DNA of 64,000 nt from Schistosoma haematobium (Eukaryota; Platyhelminthes; Trematoda; Strigeidida; Schistosomatidae): assembly GCF_000699445.3 (NCBI RefSeq), contig NC_067200.1:4480950-4544949 (forward strand), read 5' to 3'. The notes beneath the pieces are model-generated. The model was not told the DNA's origin, did no database searches, and saw only the letters and a list, made by a program, of their open reading frames with translations. A program made the position numbers and the translations under genes. Below, piece by piece: positions 36,824 through 44,342 of this stretch (position 1 is its first letter; the number at the start of each line of letters is the position of its first letter).

Positions 36824-39446
36824 TACTACGACATTATTCACCCTCTTTTATTCCTACTCTGTCTATACTTATTTTTTCGACTTATACAGCAGCTCCTCTT
36901 TGGTGGAAATTCGACTCTATCTAATTTTATCAGATATGGTTCAGAATAGTAGCCAGTGGCGATCCTGCTGTAACGTTCTTTTACTTTCTTCATAAAAAGT
37001 GGTTGTGCCTTCCTTAACTGAAAGATTTCTTCTGATTGTACCTTTCTGTTCCTCCACTTTTACCATTATTATTATTACACCACCTTACATCAATCTCTTT
37101 TTTTTTCCTTCCCCTTAAATTCTCATTGTTTTGTGTGGCGCATATATATTTGGTGCCCTCTTGTACCAATATTTATGTGTTCAAATATTAATAATAATAA
37201 TAATTAGCTTGGTTCCTGAGCTCAGTTTTCACATATAAATATAGTATATGTTTTCTTTAATCACTAATTTACTGTTACATATTTACAAAATAACTAAACT
37301 ATCAGTAATTGGGATCTTTCAACAGACTCAATGTAAATGATATTCCTATCATCCAACGGATGTCAACCAATCAAATTACATATTCAATATAGGTCTATGG
37401 AAATTATTTAATTTTATTGAAATAATAAACCGATCTAAGTTAAACCACCAGTGCTTCCAGTTTTTCAATGGTGGTGGTCTAACTTAGAATTGGTTCATGA
37501 TTTCAATCAAATCACATAGTTCCGTATTTTGTTTTGTTCTAAAATTGTATCAATTTTCTCCTTTTTCCTTCTTGAATTCACTATACATAGATTCAATATT
37601 TCTCTTGCCCTAATCAACATGGTATATTTGCTCCAATTGGACGAGTTTATAAAACTGTAAATATTGATGGTAAACAAAATTGGCATCCAGTTACTTCATC
37701 TACCAATACTACTAATTCTACTATTGTTAATAGACGTTCTAATAATTCATTGAATACATCAATTACTTCTAAGAAGTTGAATAATTTAAAAGAAGACAAT
37801 CGTAGTAATAGTAGTAGTAGTAATAGTAGTGGTAGTACAAGTGGTAATAATACACCTAAAAAACGTTTACCTTCATCAAGATCCAGTTATACGATTAGTT
37901 CAACAACAATAACATCAATACCGGTGTCAACAGATACTTCACTAATAGATCATCGTAAACATCCGACAACTGTACCATCACAATTAAGTCGTACACCAAC
38001 ACCACCGTCAACTTTACAATCACCTGGTAATTTTTCACATGTTACAGCAAAAATTGATACTGGTAAGTGAAAAGTTAATAAGAAATGAATTTTATGTATC
38101 ATTACTTAATTATATTTATTTTAAATCACAACAACCATTGACAACCATGAAGAGCTGGTGATCCGATTTTTCCTCATATGATACTACTCAGTAATACGCC
38201 TTCATAACCATAGCTGGAAGTTGGGCCCGAGGATCTTCGATCTGACGTACGTATGCTTAGGCTATAGACCAACAAACCGATATTCAATGGTGTACAAGTT
38301 TTACATCTATCAATCCATAATAATACATGACTCTCTTCCATTGTCTTTTGTGGATGACTTCCTCATACTAAACATGGTTGGACTCCACTAAACACGACTC
38401 CTAACTAGAACTCTGAAATTTTCATCTCAATCCTAGTCTCTAATGTATTGTACTATTAATGGCATTTTACGATGTGACCGTTCAAAATGGCAGTGTATTT
38501 TCTATCCACTTCCAACGTCTTTTCCTAGTTTCCTCTTCAGCTGGAAGCTGGTTGAATATTAAAGTTCCAATAACAGAACTCATCCTGATGATAATTCACA
38601 ACATATACTAGTTTTAGTCTCATAATAACCATTACCAACTAGAAGGTATTTCATAGCTGTTTAAATTCAGTATATATTTATTAATTGATAGATAACTATG
38701 ACACCACTAAAGAGTGTTAAATCCTACATGATCGAATTGTACTACCACTTATGAGTAAATAGCAAACCCTAACTTAGAATCCAGAAGGTAATGAGAGAAA
38801 AGAAAGATCAAAGTACATATTACGCTAAGAATTGGAGATAGACATCAAAAGAATGAATAACACTTGACAATAATTGGAATGAAGTGCTTGGGACAGAGTA
38901 GTTTTGTTGATTCCCGGTCGACAGCCCATGCTTTGATATGACGGGATTCAAAACAATGAATGAAAAAGTTTTCTTTCATTTAACAAATTGAATGGCATAG
39001 GTACTCACCTATTTATTCTACTTCGTACCATATATGTAATACACATTAAATAGTCAAATATTTCATATCAGGTTTGGTAATAACCACCTCATTTAGTACA
39101 GTTTACAATTTATGCATATTTGTATGTTTGTTTGTGTGTTTCTTGGAACCATCAACATCATTGTCATTACATAAAGAATTTAACGGTGAATCGCTTTGAT
39201 ACGCCCAAATACTTTTTTTGTACTTGTTGTTCTTATAAAGATGATTCATTTATACAACTAATTATAATATTCACTTGGTATTGTTTTGCTTGTATCTTCC
39301 CATTTCAATAAGGCTTTGTACTATCTTGTTTTGCTGATAATAAAGGCTTCAACCGAATACACCCATTAAGACATTAAATAAGAAAGATTAGTTCAGTGAA
39401 GAGTTCTCTCTTTTTTCGCCGAATTCATTTTCAAAGCTGTACAATC

Positions 39447-39509
<63 letters not shown>

Positions 39510-42441
39510 AATTTTTACAAGATAATAATAATACTGATAATAAACTTCTGTTATACATGGTGACAGTGGGGTTATATAAATAAAGGTATTAAAATATTTA
39601 AAACAAGGAAGCCACACCGAACAATGTTCTTGAATTCTTTTGGATAAAATAAGGTTAAAAAGAGGAGGCAACGGCTCAATAAGAAGTTCTATAATCAAAC
39701 ACCTTGTGAACACAGGTCATTCAATCAAGACAGACTCTGCGTTCAAAGTCATCTACAATGTAATTGGAAGTCTTCCTAAGACGATTAGACTGTATCTTCA
39801 CTGCATTGCTGAAGCAATAGCCATACATCTGGAAAAACCAGAATTGTGTGTGCAAAAGAGACTGGTACAATCTCTTTTTCTACCATGGTCTTAATGTATT
39901 AAAATTTTTTTCTATTTTTCATACTCTTGTTCCTTTACAGCCATCTACCTCACCTTCCGTCTTCCCTTTAAATCTCCTACCCCCAACTGGGTTTTTTTTA
40001 TTTCCCCGATCATTCCGATTACATTTCATCTCTGTTTCAACATTTTATTTTATCATGCTGAGCCATCCTTTCCCAATGATAATTTCCCGATCTATTTTTT
40101 GATGAATACTTAAGCCAATAACAATAAACGATTATTAAACTTTCCTTGTTTTAAATATTTTCATACCTTTGTTTATTTAACCTCACTGTCACCATGTCTA
40201 ACAGAAGTTTATTATCGGTATTATTACCATCCTGTTAAAATAAGTCTATATATTTGCGATTGTACAGCTTCGTTTATCTTCAGGATTGCAAGTTAGGACT
40301 TGTCTCATGATGTAGTTTGATTATTTCCTCAATGTGTCCTATCCACTTCCTAATTTCCTCTTCTGCCAGAAGTTGGCTTGTTCTGTCTCACAGTAGGCTG
40401 TTGTTGATGGTATCCGGCCAATGGACATTCAGTATCTTACGTAGAAAAGTGTTTATAAATACTTCTACCTTTTTGATGATAGTTGTGGTAGTTCTCCGAT
40501 TGGATTATCAATTATATAGACATCAATATAGCAGTTTTTAACTTGTCACGCACTTCAACTGTACAAGTCGAAACAATACAACATTTTAGTTTGTTCTTTC
40601 CAGTTTCTCAAATTGTAAATATCGTAATAATTTGCTTAAATTCTTCCATCACATCTCATAATTATCTTAGGATTACGAGTTCGTTCACCGGATATCAGTC
40701 GAAGTCATCATTTTCAAATTGGAGATCGTGTACTAGTAGCTGGTCAACGTAGAGGTGTTTTACGTTTTATCGGACAAACGCAATTTGCTCCAGGTATCTG
40801 GTATGGTATTGAATTAGAACAAGCTGTTGGTAAAAATAATGGTTCTATCAATGGGATACGTTATTTTGATTGTGCTGTCGGTCATGGAATATTTGCACCG
40901 ATTAGTCGTATACAGAAATTGCCTACAAGACCAAATACACCAAACTTAAATAAACTATCGGATAATCCAACAATGATGACTACATCATATCATTCAGAAC
41001 AAGTTGATGGAGTAGCAAGTAAATCATGGTGTTGTCGTCGCACACCATGGTCTAGTACCACATCACCAATGATTGGACGTGCTGTAATTGGTCGACCACC
41101 GCTACCAACAGAATTAGTCAATGCATTGAAAGCTGTTGGACGTGTACCAGTTGAGTCAGTCGAAGAACCAGTGTTTTATTTAACAGAAGGAATGCAAGTT
41201 TTATGTGCTGGAGAAATTGGTAAGTTGATTTATTGTTTATTTGTTTTTAAAACTTCTTTGAATGAAGTGATGTACCAAGCAATAAGAGCGATATAATCAC
41301 ATACTGTCTTAAACTCACACAGATAATGGTATGTCTAGAATCGATCATGACGGTGATGAGATACATTCATTCTTCAGCTTAAATCTTGACTTTGAGAATT
41401 TTTTCACGTTTTTTATTCCAGACATTCACACTTGTTTTTCTTGAATCATATTGTCTATGCTTAATGTTTTCTACTATCATTAATATTGTCATTACATCTA
41501 CTACTACTCTCCCATGCATTTTCATAGTATAATCTTTCTGTGCTAATATCGTGCGAAAATGTGAACTAGTACTTAAATAAGTCGAGTTCGATGTTGTTTG
41601 TGACAAGAGAATAATCAGTAAGAATCATGAATATTATGCTTATTGTTAATTACACTCAACATTCTATATCTATGTCTAGTATTAACTTCTCAATCTTAAT
41701 TTTGCTGTTTGAAAATCCCTCAACATATTTCACTAATATAGATGATATTATTGTGTCCATTGGTGATAATATGAAAATTGGATGTTAAATACCAGGATAG
41801 AGAGTGTTTACTCTCCCTCTCGAAATCCTTTCATATGGCCACGATTATATCGTCATTGCCAGGTAAGTCCTAACCACTGCTTTCTCATGTCGGGAGTGTT
41901 GTTTACGAAATCGAGAGGAGAAATATCGAATGTCCTGCGCCTAAATCACATTCGTGTGTGTGAAAGGTCTACCTGGGGGAGTTGGAAAACCCTAATTCCA
42001 AACCAATCATTCATATGGGCCTCGGGAACAAATGACGTATGAATTCATTGTTGATTACCGGTTATTTAGGGACAACATCTAACTTTTTATTCTCTTTAAT
42101 TTATAGGTATTGTTCGATACATTGGACCAATTACATTTGCTGAAGGTATTTGGCTTGGTATTGAATTGCGTAAACCACGTGGACGTCATGATGGATGTGT
42201 TGCTGGGCGACGTTATTTCACATGTCGTCCTGGTCATGGTCTATTAGTTCGACCAGCTCGTGTGTTTTGTCATGGTATAAATGCTGTTAATCTTCTTCCA
42301 CCTGCTTTAGCCGAATTAGAACGTCAACTAGCTATTAAGCGTCAAGAGTCAGCAAACAGTTGTAATAGTGGTAGTAGTAGAGTATCTTCAGCAAATTCAA
42401 TTAACTCTGATAATGAACAATCTTCAAAGATTTCGGTATAA
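17970..42441 (+). CDS. CLIP3/CLIP4-like ankyrin and CAP-Gly protein (ten exons)
   Basis: CAP-Gly linker proteins of this group bind tubulin ends or membranes and act in microtubule-based traffic. Exons are 17970-18218, 23148-23426, 24810-24919, 27403-27713, 30412-30506, 32175-32340, 34995-35368, 37591-38062, 40671-41219 and 42107-42441; all borders are AG/GT, all phases agree, and the sum is 980 codons with the stop. Order of parts, numbered from the first known exon: conserved PVVHP near 72, SQLFAILRQW near 159, ankyrin repeats about 190-300, CAP-Gly 1 about 440-555, a Ser/Thr/Asn-rich linker, CAP-Gly 2 about 698-765, CAP-Gly 3 about 853-920. This is the architecture of human CLIP3/CLIP4, which have about 550-700 residues; the fluke protein is longer through low-complexity linkers. 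The start codon exon is missing. Whether it is orthologous to CLIP3 or CLIP4 cannot be settled here. Confidence 0.9.
18234..18264. repeat. AT microsatellite
   Basis: About 15 uninterrupted AT units just inside the CLIP-like intron. Confidence 0.95.
19705..19770 (+). repeat. RTE terminal 3' stub
   Basis: GGTGTGGCAACTCGAACTGA, a palindromic GTACGTACGTAC and GTTGTAACTGACTGACTG equal, in reverse orientation, the 3' tail of RTE copy 2 at 11722-11790. Only the last 65 bases were inserted. Confidence 0.75.
20181..20355 (+). mobile_element. Sm-alpha-like SINE with hammerhead
   Basis: The unit begins with a decayed tRNA-like head (GTGGACTCAGTAGCTAAG as A box region, GGGCTAGAGTTTC as B box region) and continues into a hammerhead motif and GATTCCACTGCTAGCCACCAT. 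This layout is that of the Sm-alpha SINE known from Schistosoma mansoni. Confidence 0.75.
20276..20336 (+). ncRNA. Hammerhead ribozyme, Sm-alpha type, core damaged
   Basis: Core CTGACGA, stem II GTCCC/AGGAC and helix III/I sequences can be followed to GATTCCACTGCTA. The second core box reads AGAA where GAAA is required, and the cleavage triplet GTC has become GTT. Loss of the invariant G predicts an inactive ribozyme. Confidence 0.7.
20550..21130 (-). mobile_element. RTE 3' fragment (minus)
   Basis: From the tail CAGTCAGTCAACAATG at its left end the fragment runs to about 21128, where it stops inside the C-terminal domain. The part 20898-21125 is almost base-for-base the same as 1-232 at the window start, including private changes such as CATGTTTTTGTCTTGTCGCC. 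Confidence 0.82.
23148..23426 (+). CDS. CLIP-like exon with SQLFAILRQW
   Basis: 93 codons between TTAAAG and GTATGT, phase 0 on both sides. It begins NCRAMDEEMSKEYD, has an acidic stretch (HDDEEESRSW), then WWCEDCQESV and SQLFAILRQWTPYAQ, which matches SELFAILRQWVPQVQ of human CLIP4. The pairs CENC and CEDC, about 60 residues apart, are not in the human proteins I recall and might bind a metal; that is inference. Confidence 0.85.
23535..24125 (-). mobile_element. Diverged RTE 3' fragment (minus)
   Basis: CAGTCAGTTTCAACGTAGAACC at the left edge is the decayed tail, and GCACCTGCGCCATTACAAACG is the segment shared with copy 2 near 11990. The reading on the minus strand gives broken pieces of the C-terminal domain up to about 24125. 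Confidence 0.75.
24347..24700 (+). other. 117-codon open frame, faintly PTB-domain-like
   Basis: The frame opens at GTG (no ATG) and ends TAA. Its pattern VYLVKGLP, IKDIAIRESKKL, YIKFQVGITLVCISSKS and HFFFVVHPHCQPLWYCV follows the strand-helix order of phosphotyrosine-binding domains, for example those of tensins (VHFKVSAQGITL, FGFVAKK). Possible splice sites flank it (TGAAAG before, GTAATC after). It lies within a CLIP-like intron, on the same strand, after an RTE 3' fragment. It may be an exon of a nested gene, an alternative exon, a dead copy, or chance. I cannot decide. Confidence 0.3.
24810..24919 (+). CDS. CLIP-like exon, first ankyrin repeat
   Basis: After GATCAACAG the exon reads IFRRGAHVDDRDGLSDMTLLHF and leaves in phase 2 before GTAAGT. 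Human CLIP4 has ILKRGCNVNDRDGLTDMTLLHY at this place. The TLLHFTAKSG stretch is the ankyrin helix signature. Confidence 0.9.
24920..27402 (+). other. CLIP-like intron; no clear feature
   Basis: AT-rich intron. Around 25832-25870 TTATTGATGAGTACCAACTAATGC resembles a strongly decayed hammerhead SINE piece. Overlapping open frames at 25497-25785 have no recognisable homology. Confidence 0.45.
27403..27713 (+). CDS. CLIP-like exon, ankyrin repeats 2-3
   Basis: The exon starts in phase 2 after TTTTGAAG and ends with phase 1 at a GTGAGA donor. It holds CKWTDMTPLHYAAYFDCP (human RWTNMNALHYAAYFDVP) and HSTPLHLAASQLSLGTARIL (human GTALHIAAYNLCAGAVKCL), two ankyrin units, followed by DGYGRTPY. A hammerhead-bearing SINE begins only about 70 bases after the donor. 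Confidence 0.92.
27783..27855 (+). ncRNA. Hammerhead ribozyme, Sm-alpha type (core intact)
   Basis: The motif reads CTGACGA, stem II GTCCT/AGGAC with loop AGAT, GAAA, a short stem III (AGCGTAT) and cleavage triplet ATC before CTGAATCCCACTGC. All invariant core positions are present and ATC is an allowed NUH triplet. Helix I next to the core is weak (CCAA against CTGA). It is sense to the CLIP-like transcript and lies about 70 bases inside an intron, so it would be present in the pre-mRNA. Confidence 0.72.
28550..29130 (+). mobile_element. Penelope-like retroelement 3' end
   Basis: Translation gives SSIISYLIDSDHVVDINRSF, VICRIPTGSPYGVQYRLLHI and AEAMEIRANYPNFCIHKQFV, the region before and in the end of Penelope-like proteins of schistosomes (after the GIY-YIG part). 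The copy at 39640 aligns with it: SSIIKHLVNTGHSIKTDSAF and AEAIAIHLEKPELCVQKRLV. After the coding end it is T-rich and untranslated. Only the 3' end was retained. Confidence 0.7.
29135..30100 (+). mobile_element. RTE-tailed non-autonomous element with nested insertion
   Basis: The leader CCCAAATGCCCTGGTACGG starts near 29147 and the element ends in GTGTGGCGCATATGTATTTGGTGCC and AATAAATAAATAATCC at about 30093. Possible target duplications ATCCTACCT flank it (29133 and 30092). Between about 29262 and 29765 lies a foreign block whose parts match the RTE leader at 3130-3500 (TTGGTCCT, CCATAAAATAGGAAATAA), so one repeat is nested in another. Confidence 0.65.
30412..30506 (+). CDS. CLIP-like exon after the ankyrin block
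   Basis: Bounded by TTATTTCAG and GTACGT, it completes a Glu codon and encodes CLPPSGQLPEPLCTLRDLL and ten more residues, ending in phase 0. It corresponds to the human region with PADVVPDPVDM and the following helix. A long AT dinucleotide run starts 17 bases after the donor. Confidence 0.8.
30524..30581. repeat. AT microsatellite
   Basis: About 29 AT units, beginning 17 bases after the donor of the CLIP-like exon at 30412-30506. Confidence 0.95.
30992..31110 (-). repeat. Tail fragment of RTE-tailed element
   Basis: AACACATAGATATTGGTACAAGG, GGCACCAAATACATATGCGCC and CTGCTCGGGTGCCCAAACCGAAG equal the last 120 bases of the family represented at 35765-36300 in the same (minus) orientation. 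Confidence 0.75.
31780..31985. repeat. Inverted pair of ribozyme-SINE halves
   Basis: Left half 31783-31870 (GAGTCAATTGAAGCTAGAC to GTGGATGCGCAC) and right half 31866-31975 are reverse complements with almost no spacer, so the CLIP-like pre-mRNA could fold here into a hairpin of roughly 90 pairs. The halves are family-B SINE copies head to head. The left copy lacks the first hammerhead core box; the right one has it. Confidence 0.75.
31864..31918 (+). ncRNA. Hammerhead ribozyme, family B (core intact, stem II weakened)
   Basis: GCGCACTT, core CTGAGGA, stem II GTCCCA/TGGAAA with loop TGA, core GAAA, stem III ACGGCCGT and triplet GTC followed by CAGTGC. Helix I pairs GCACT with AGTGC. Stem II has lost two pairs relative to the related copy at 46345. 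It is sense to the CLIP-like transcript but faces competition from the overlapping hairpin. Confidence 0.6.
32175..32340 (+). CDS. CLIP-like exon, Asn/Ser-rich linker
   Basis: The exon runs from TGTTTTAG to GTAAGT, phase 0 in and 1 out, encoding EDIDIEKRIIQATSNDY, then Asn/Thr/Gln-rich sequence ending GVDWLV. No domain is recognised. Inclusion rests on perfect phase agreement with both neighbours and an uninterrupted frame. Confidence 0.72.
32341..34994 (+). other. CLIP-like intron; no clear feature
   Basis: AT-rich. A tRNA-like patch around 34350-34410 (GGTACGGTAGGCTATTTGATC, GCGAGTTCGATTATTACTGA) suggests an old SINE head. Nothing else recognised. Confidence 0.45.
34995..35368 (+). CDS. 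CLIP-like exon with CAP-Gly 1 (first part)
   Basis: The exon enters as G|CT after TGCACACAG. It holds a proline/serine/asparagine-rich leader, then MGLALGDRVCIAPG, an insertion of about 27 mostly polar residues, and IGKLRYCGSVSFGSGIWVGV, ending GRNNGSVAG before GTGAGT. Human CLIP4 has SLGLKLGDRVVIAGQKVG running directly into TLRFCG, so the insertion in the first strand pair is a fluke feature. The usual GKNDG is GRNNG here. Confidence 0.92.
35765..36300 (-). mobile_element. Complete RTE-tailed non-autonomous element
   Basis: On the minus strand it begins CCCAAATGCCCTGGTACGGC (after a run of nine Cs) and ends TTGGTGCCTTCTTCTACC followed by TAAGTAAGTAAATAAG. At about 530 bases it lacks any coding region but has the same leader and tail as the coding-bearing copy at 47045-48110. 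It is the best full-length example of this short form in the window. Confidence 0.72.
36440..37200 (+). mobile_element. RTE-type element with internal deletion
   Basis: The leader (CCCCCAAGAGCCCTGGTACGG) runs to about 36680; after a large deletion the sequence resumes at the coding end (GATATGGTTCAGAATAGTAGCC near 36930, compare 47798) and the tail GTGTGGCGCATATATATTTGG, ending in ATTAATAATAATAAT. Loss of the reverse transcriptase makes it non-autonomous. Confidence 0.7.
36751..36823. repeat. ATT microsatellite
   Basis: More than 20 ATT units with one early interruption. It produces long artificial poly-isoleucine and poly-leucine frames that are not genes. Confidence 0.95.
37591..38062 (+). 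CDS. CLIP-like exon with end of CAP-Gly 1 and Ser-rich linker
   Basis: It opens IQYFSCPNQHGIFAPIGRV, the closing strand of CAP-Gly 1, then a long low-complexity linker (runs of Asn and Ser with SSSSNSSGSTSGNN, then PTPPSTLQSP) and ends in phase 1. Such basic Ser/Pro-rich linkers beside CAP-Gly domains assist microtubule binding in other CLIPs; here that is inference. Confidence 0.9.
38145..38480 (-). repeat. Decayed family-B SINE
   Basis: The minus-strand order tRNA-like head, then decayed hammerhead region, matches the copies at 51150-51560. The hammerhead core (CTCATATGATACTACTCAG on the plus strand) is not intact. Confidence 0.45.
39410..40290 (+). mobile_element. Penelope-like 3' end with inverted tail copy
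   Basis: The coding end at 39640-39894 (RSSIIKHLVNTGHSIKTDS, LHCIAEAIAIHLEKPELC) is followed by the 3' region to about 40290. The tail 40139-40285 (CTTCCTTGTTTTAAATATTT to GATTGTACAGCTT) is present again in reverse complement at 39430-39615, upstream of the coding part and interrupted by an AT microsatellite. Inverted terminal copies of this kind are known from Penelope-like elements. Confidence 0.7.
39449..39507. repeat. AT microsatellite
   Basis: About 29 AT units within the inverted tail copy of the Penelope-like element. Confidence 0.95.
40671..41219 (+). CDS. CLIP-like exon with CAP-Gly 2
   Basis: This exon holds the complete CAP-Gly 2: FQIGDRVLVAGQRRG, FIGQTQFAPGIWYGIELEQ, GKNNGSINGIRYFDC and HGIFAPISRIQKL. 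A linker follows with SKSWCCRRTPWSSTTSP, then FYLTEGMQVLCAGEIG, the first strand of CAP-Gly 3. The Cys-Cys in WCCRRTPW recalls the palmitoylated FCCWFPW near the end of human CLIP3, although the position in the chain differs. Confidence 0.92.
41220..42106 (+). other. Last CLIP-like intron
   Basis: The first half is AT-rich with no feature; a fragment of the RTE-tailed family occupies 41785-42070 and ends only about 35 bases before the acceptor of the last exon. Confidence 0.6.
41785..42070 (+). repeat. Leader fragment of RTE-tailed element
   Basis: GAGAGTGTTTACTCTCCCTCTC, CATTGCCAGGTAAGTCCTA and GGGAGTTGGAAAACCCTAATT match the leader portion of the copies at 29147 and 47060. Tail missing. 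Confidence 0.7.
42107..42441 (+). CDS. CLIP-like last exon with CAP-Gly 3
   Basis: After AATTTATAG the exon gives IVRYIGPITFAEGIWLGIEL, RGRHDGCVAGRRYFTC and GHGLLVRPARV, closing CAP-Gly 3, matching human VRYVGPTDFASGIWLGLEL and HGVLVRPSRV. The groove motif is GRHDG instead of GKNDG. A helix (LPPALAELERQLAIKRQES) and a serine/asparagine tail end with TAA at 42439-42441. This extension goes beyond the human C-terminus. Confidence 0.93.
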
Positions 42442-44330
42442 AATAAATTACAGAGGAGAAAAAAAATGTTTCATAATGAATTTTCCTGAAGTGTCATTTT
42501 CTTGTTGGCATTTTGCAAAAATGATTCTTTCCATCCTTACTATAAACCACCCAATTATGAAATAGATCATAATTATCCCATTTTTCTTTGTTAAACGCAT
42601 TTACTCTGCTTATATTCTTTGTTTTTCGATCTTCGGTTTTTGTATTCGAATAGTATAGAACTCTTCTGAAGGAGAAAAGAAATAAATTTGCCGACTTTCT
42701 TATTTATTCACGATGGAGCATTTCTTTGAACTGGTTACATTCATTGATTATGTTTCATTAAATATTGAGACTAGAAAAATTACTTTTTATTGAAGCTTTT
42801 ACGCTTTATTTTAACTTGATTTCTTTGGTTATTTTTGCCTTGTTTCTTCCGTTTTCATCTAATATCTTTCAGTGTTTTACATGACACTGTTGTTGTTGTG
42901 GGTAGCATTAGTTGTTTTATTTATTAATTTTTAACAGGCAAATTTAACACATTCCTACATTCTTTTTCAGCGCTTGAGAATACTTAATTTCTTCCTTTTT
43001 TGAATATAAAAATAGACTACTTAATCATAATATAAGTAGTAAACGTTTATTCGTCGAAATAATATTGATTTTGTTTCAATATAATTTGATTTTCTTTTCA
43101 TTTTTCTTGTTTAAAAAAAACTTTGAAGTTCATTTTCATTCTTTATAATTTGCTTGTATGTGATTTTTAAATGTGCGCCTACACGTTACTGAAATTGAAT
43201 TTTCATCATGAAGAATAACATGACCTAATCTAAATCTTTTTTGAATCACTAGTCATCAGTTATAAAATAGATCTTGTTTTTATTTTATTTTAAGAAAACA
43301 TATTTACACTGTTGCGGTTCTAACGGCTTATTGTTTGGTGTGTGCATTAAAACTAGATTTGTGACATACTCAATCATGATCAGTAAAAACATGGCTTCGA
43401 TCATCATCATCATCATTGGGGTGTTATTTTTGTAAACGTAATTTTATTCAGCCGACGTTTGAATATCAATGCTCAAGTATTGTTTATCCAAAGTCACTTA
43501 ATCAAACTATTTCAACCAAGTTATCTGAATCACCATGTTTTTAACATTTCAGTTAATTATTCAACGTTTTGGATTGTAAGCCGTTCCAGGATTTCTTTTC
43601 AAGCATACTCTACTTGACATTGAGAAACTTCATACAATAAACATTATTTATATATGTTTCACTGATGTTTCCAAATATTCCTTAACATATATCTGTAGGT
43701 CCTAAAATGGTATTGGTATGTTCAGAATGAATCTTGTTAAGAAGGTGACTTTGTCTACCCCTTCACAGAATAAGACGGTTTATTGCATTCACTTTAATTT
43801 GATTAAATTATCTCTACGTAAAATGTGAATTGTGTAGAAGTAAGCATGATGATCAACCCCTACTCAAAGTATTCCATTGAATCAAACAATCTCATCCATT
43901 AATAGTAAAACTGTTGAGGTTTAATCATAAATGGTAGCATAAATTTTATTGTTCCTTATGAAATATGTTTACATGCCTTGTCTCTATTGTAATTTTGAAT
44001 TACAGTATCCAAAACATGACAATTCTTTGGTTTATGCTAAAAGCACAGATTTTATGGGTAAAACAATAATGAGATTACTATGAATTAAATGAATTAATTA
44101 CGATTTCGAGATTAAGGTCAATGTAATAAACGGTTATGTGCGCAAAAAAAATCACAGTTTCTTGAAATGTGCCGATGGTATTTTAAAATCCAATTGCCAA
44201 TTGTAACTTTTAGTTGATAATAGAAACCAAAATAAGAAACCATAACCCTTTTAACCCCGTTGACCTAACATGAAATTCGCATAGTTATCCCATTTTCTCC
44301 GAAAATTATTCAACACTGTCCTATGACTTC
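42442..44330. other. Tail-to-tail intergenic region (CLIP-like / DYNC1LI)
   Basis: It should carry the 3' untranslated region of the CLIP-like gene (T- and A-rich from 42442) and, from the other side, that of DYNC1LI. I see several AATAAA-like signals but cannot choose the functional one. No repeat family or open frame of note. Confidence 0.5.
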
Positions 44331-44342
44331 GTCTGGTAAAAA
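44331..44342 (-). CDS. DYNC1LI: DYNC1LI tentative last coding exon
   Basis: A very strong pyrimidine tract ending TTTTTTTTTTACCAG is followed by ACG AAG TCA TAG on the minus strand, in phase with the previous exon, giving Thr-Lys-Ser-stop. Only 12 coding bases support it. A different last exon further left is possible. Confidence 0.4.

Larger units (their letters stand above)
35369..37590 (+). other. CLIP-like intron with two RTE-tailed elements and an ATT microsatellite
   Basis: Contains the minus-strand element 35765-36300, the plus-strand element 36440-37200 and, within the latter, an ATT run (36751-36823). At 37445-37500 a fragment ACCACCAGTGCTTCCAGT with its near reverse complement marks a family-B SINE stub. 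Confidence 0.6.
38063..40670 (+). other. CLIP-like intron with SINE remnant, AT run and Penelope end
   Basis: A decayed family-B SINE (minus) covers about 38145-38480, with a tRNA-like patch GCTTAGGCTATAGACCAAC and a flanking block like 44880-44960. The stretch 38480-39400 has nothing recognisable. The Penelope-like end occupies 39410-40290. Confidence 0.55.

Noticed and set aside
36689..36995. Two long frames rich in Ile or Leu that look like membrane proteins
   Set aside because: They are translations of the ATT microsatellite.
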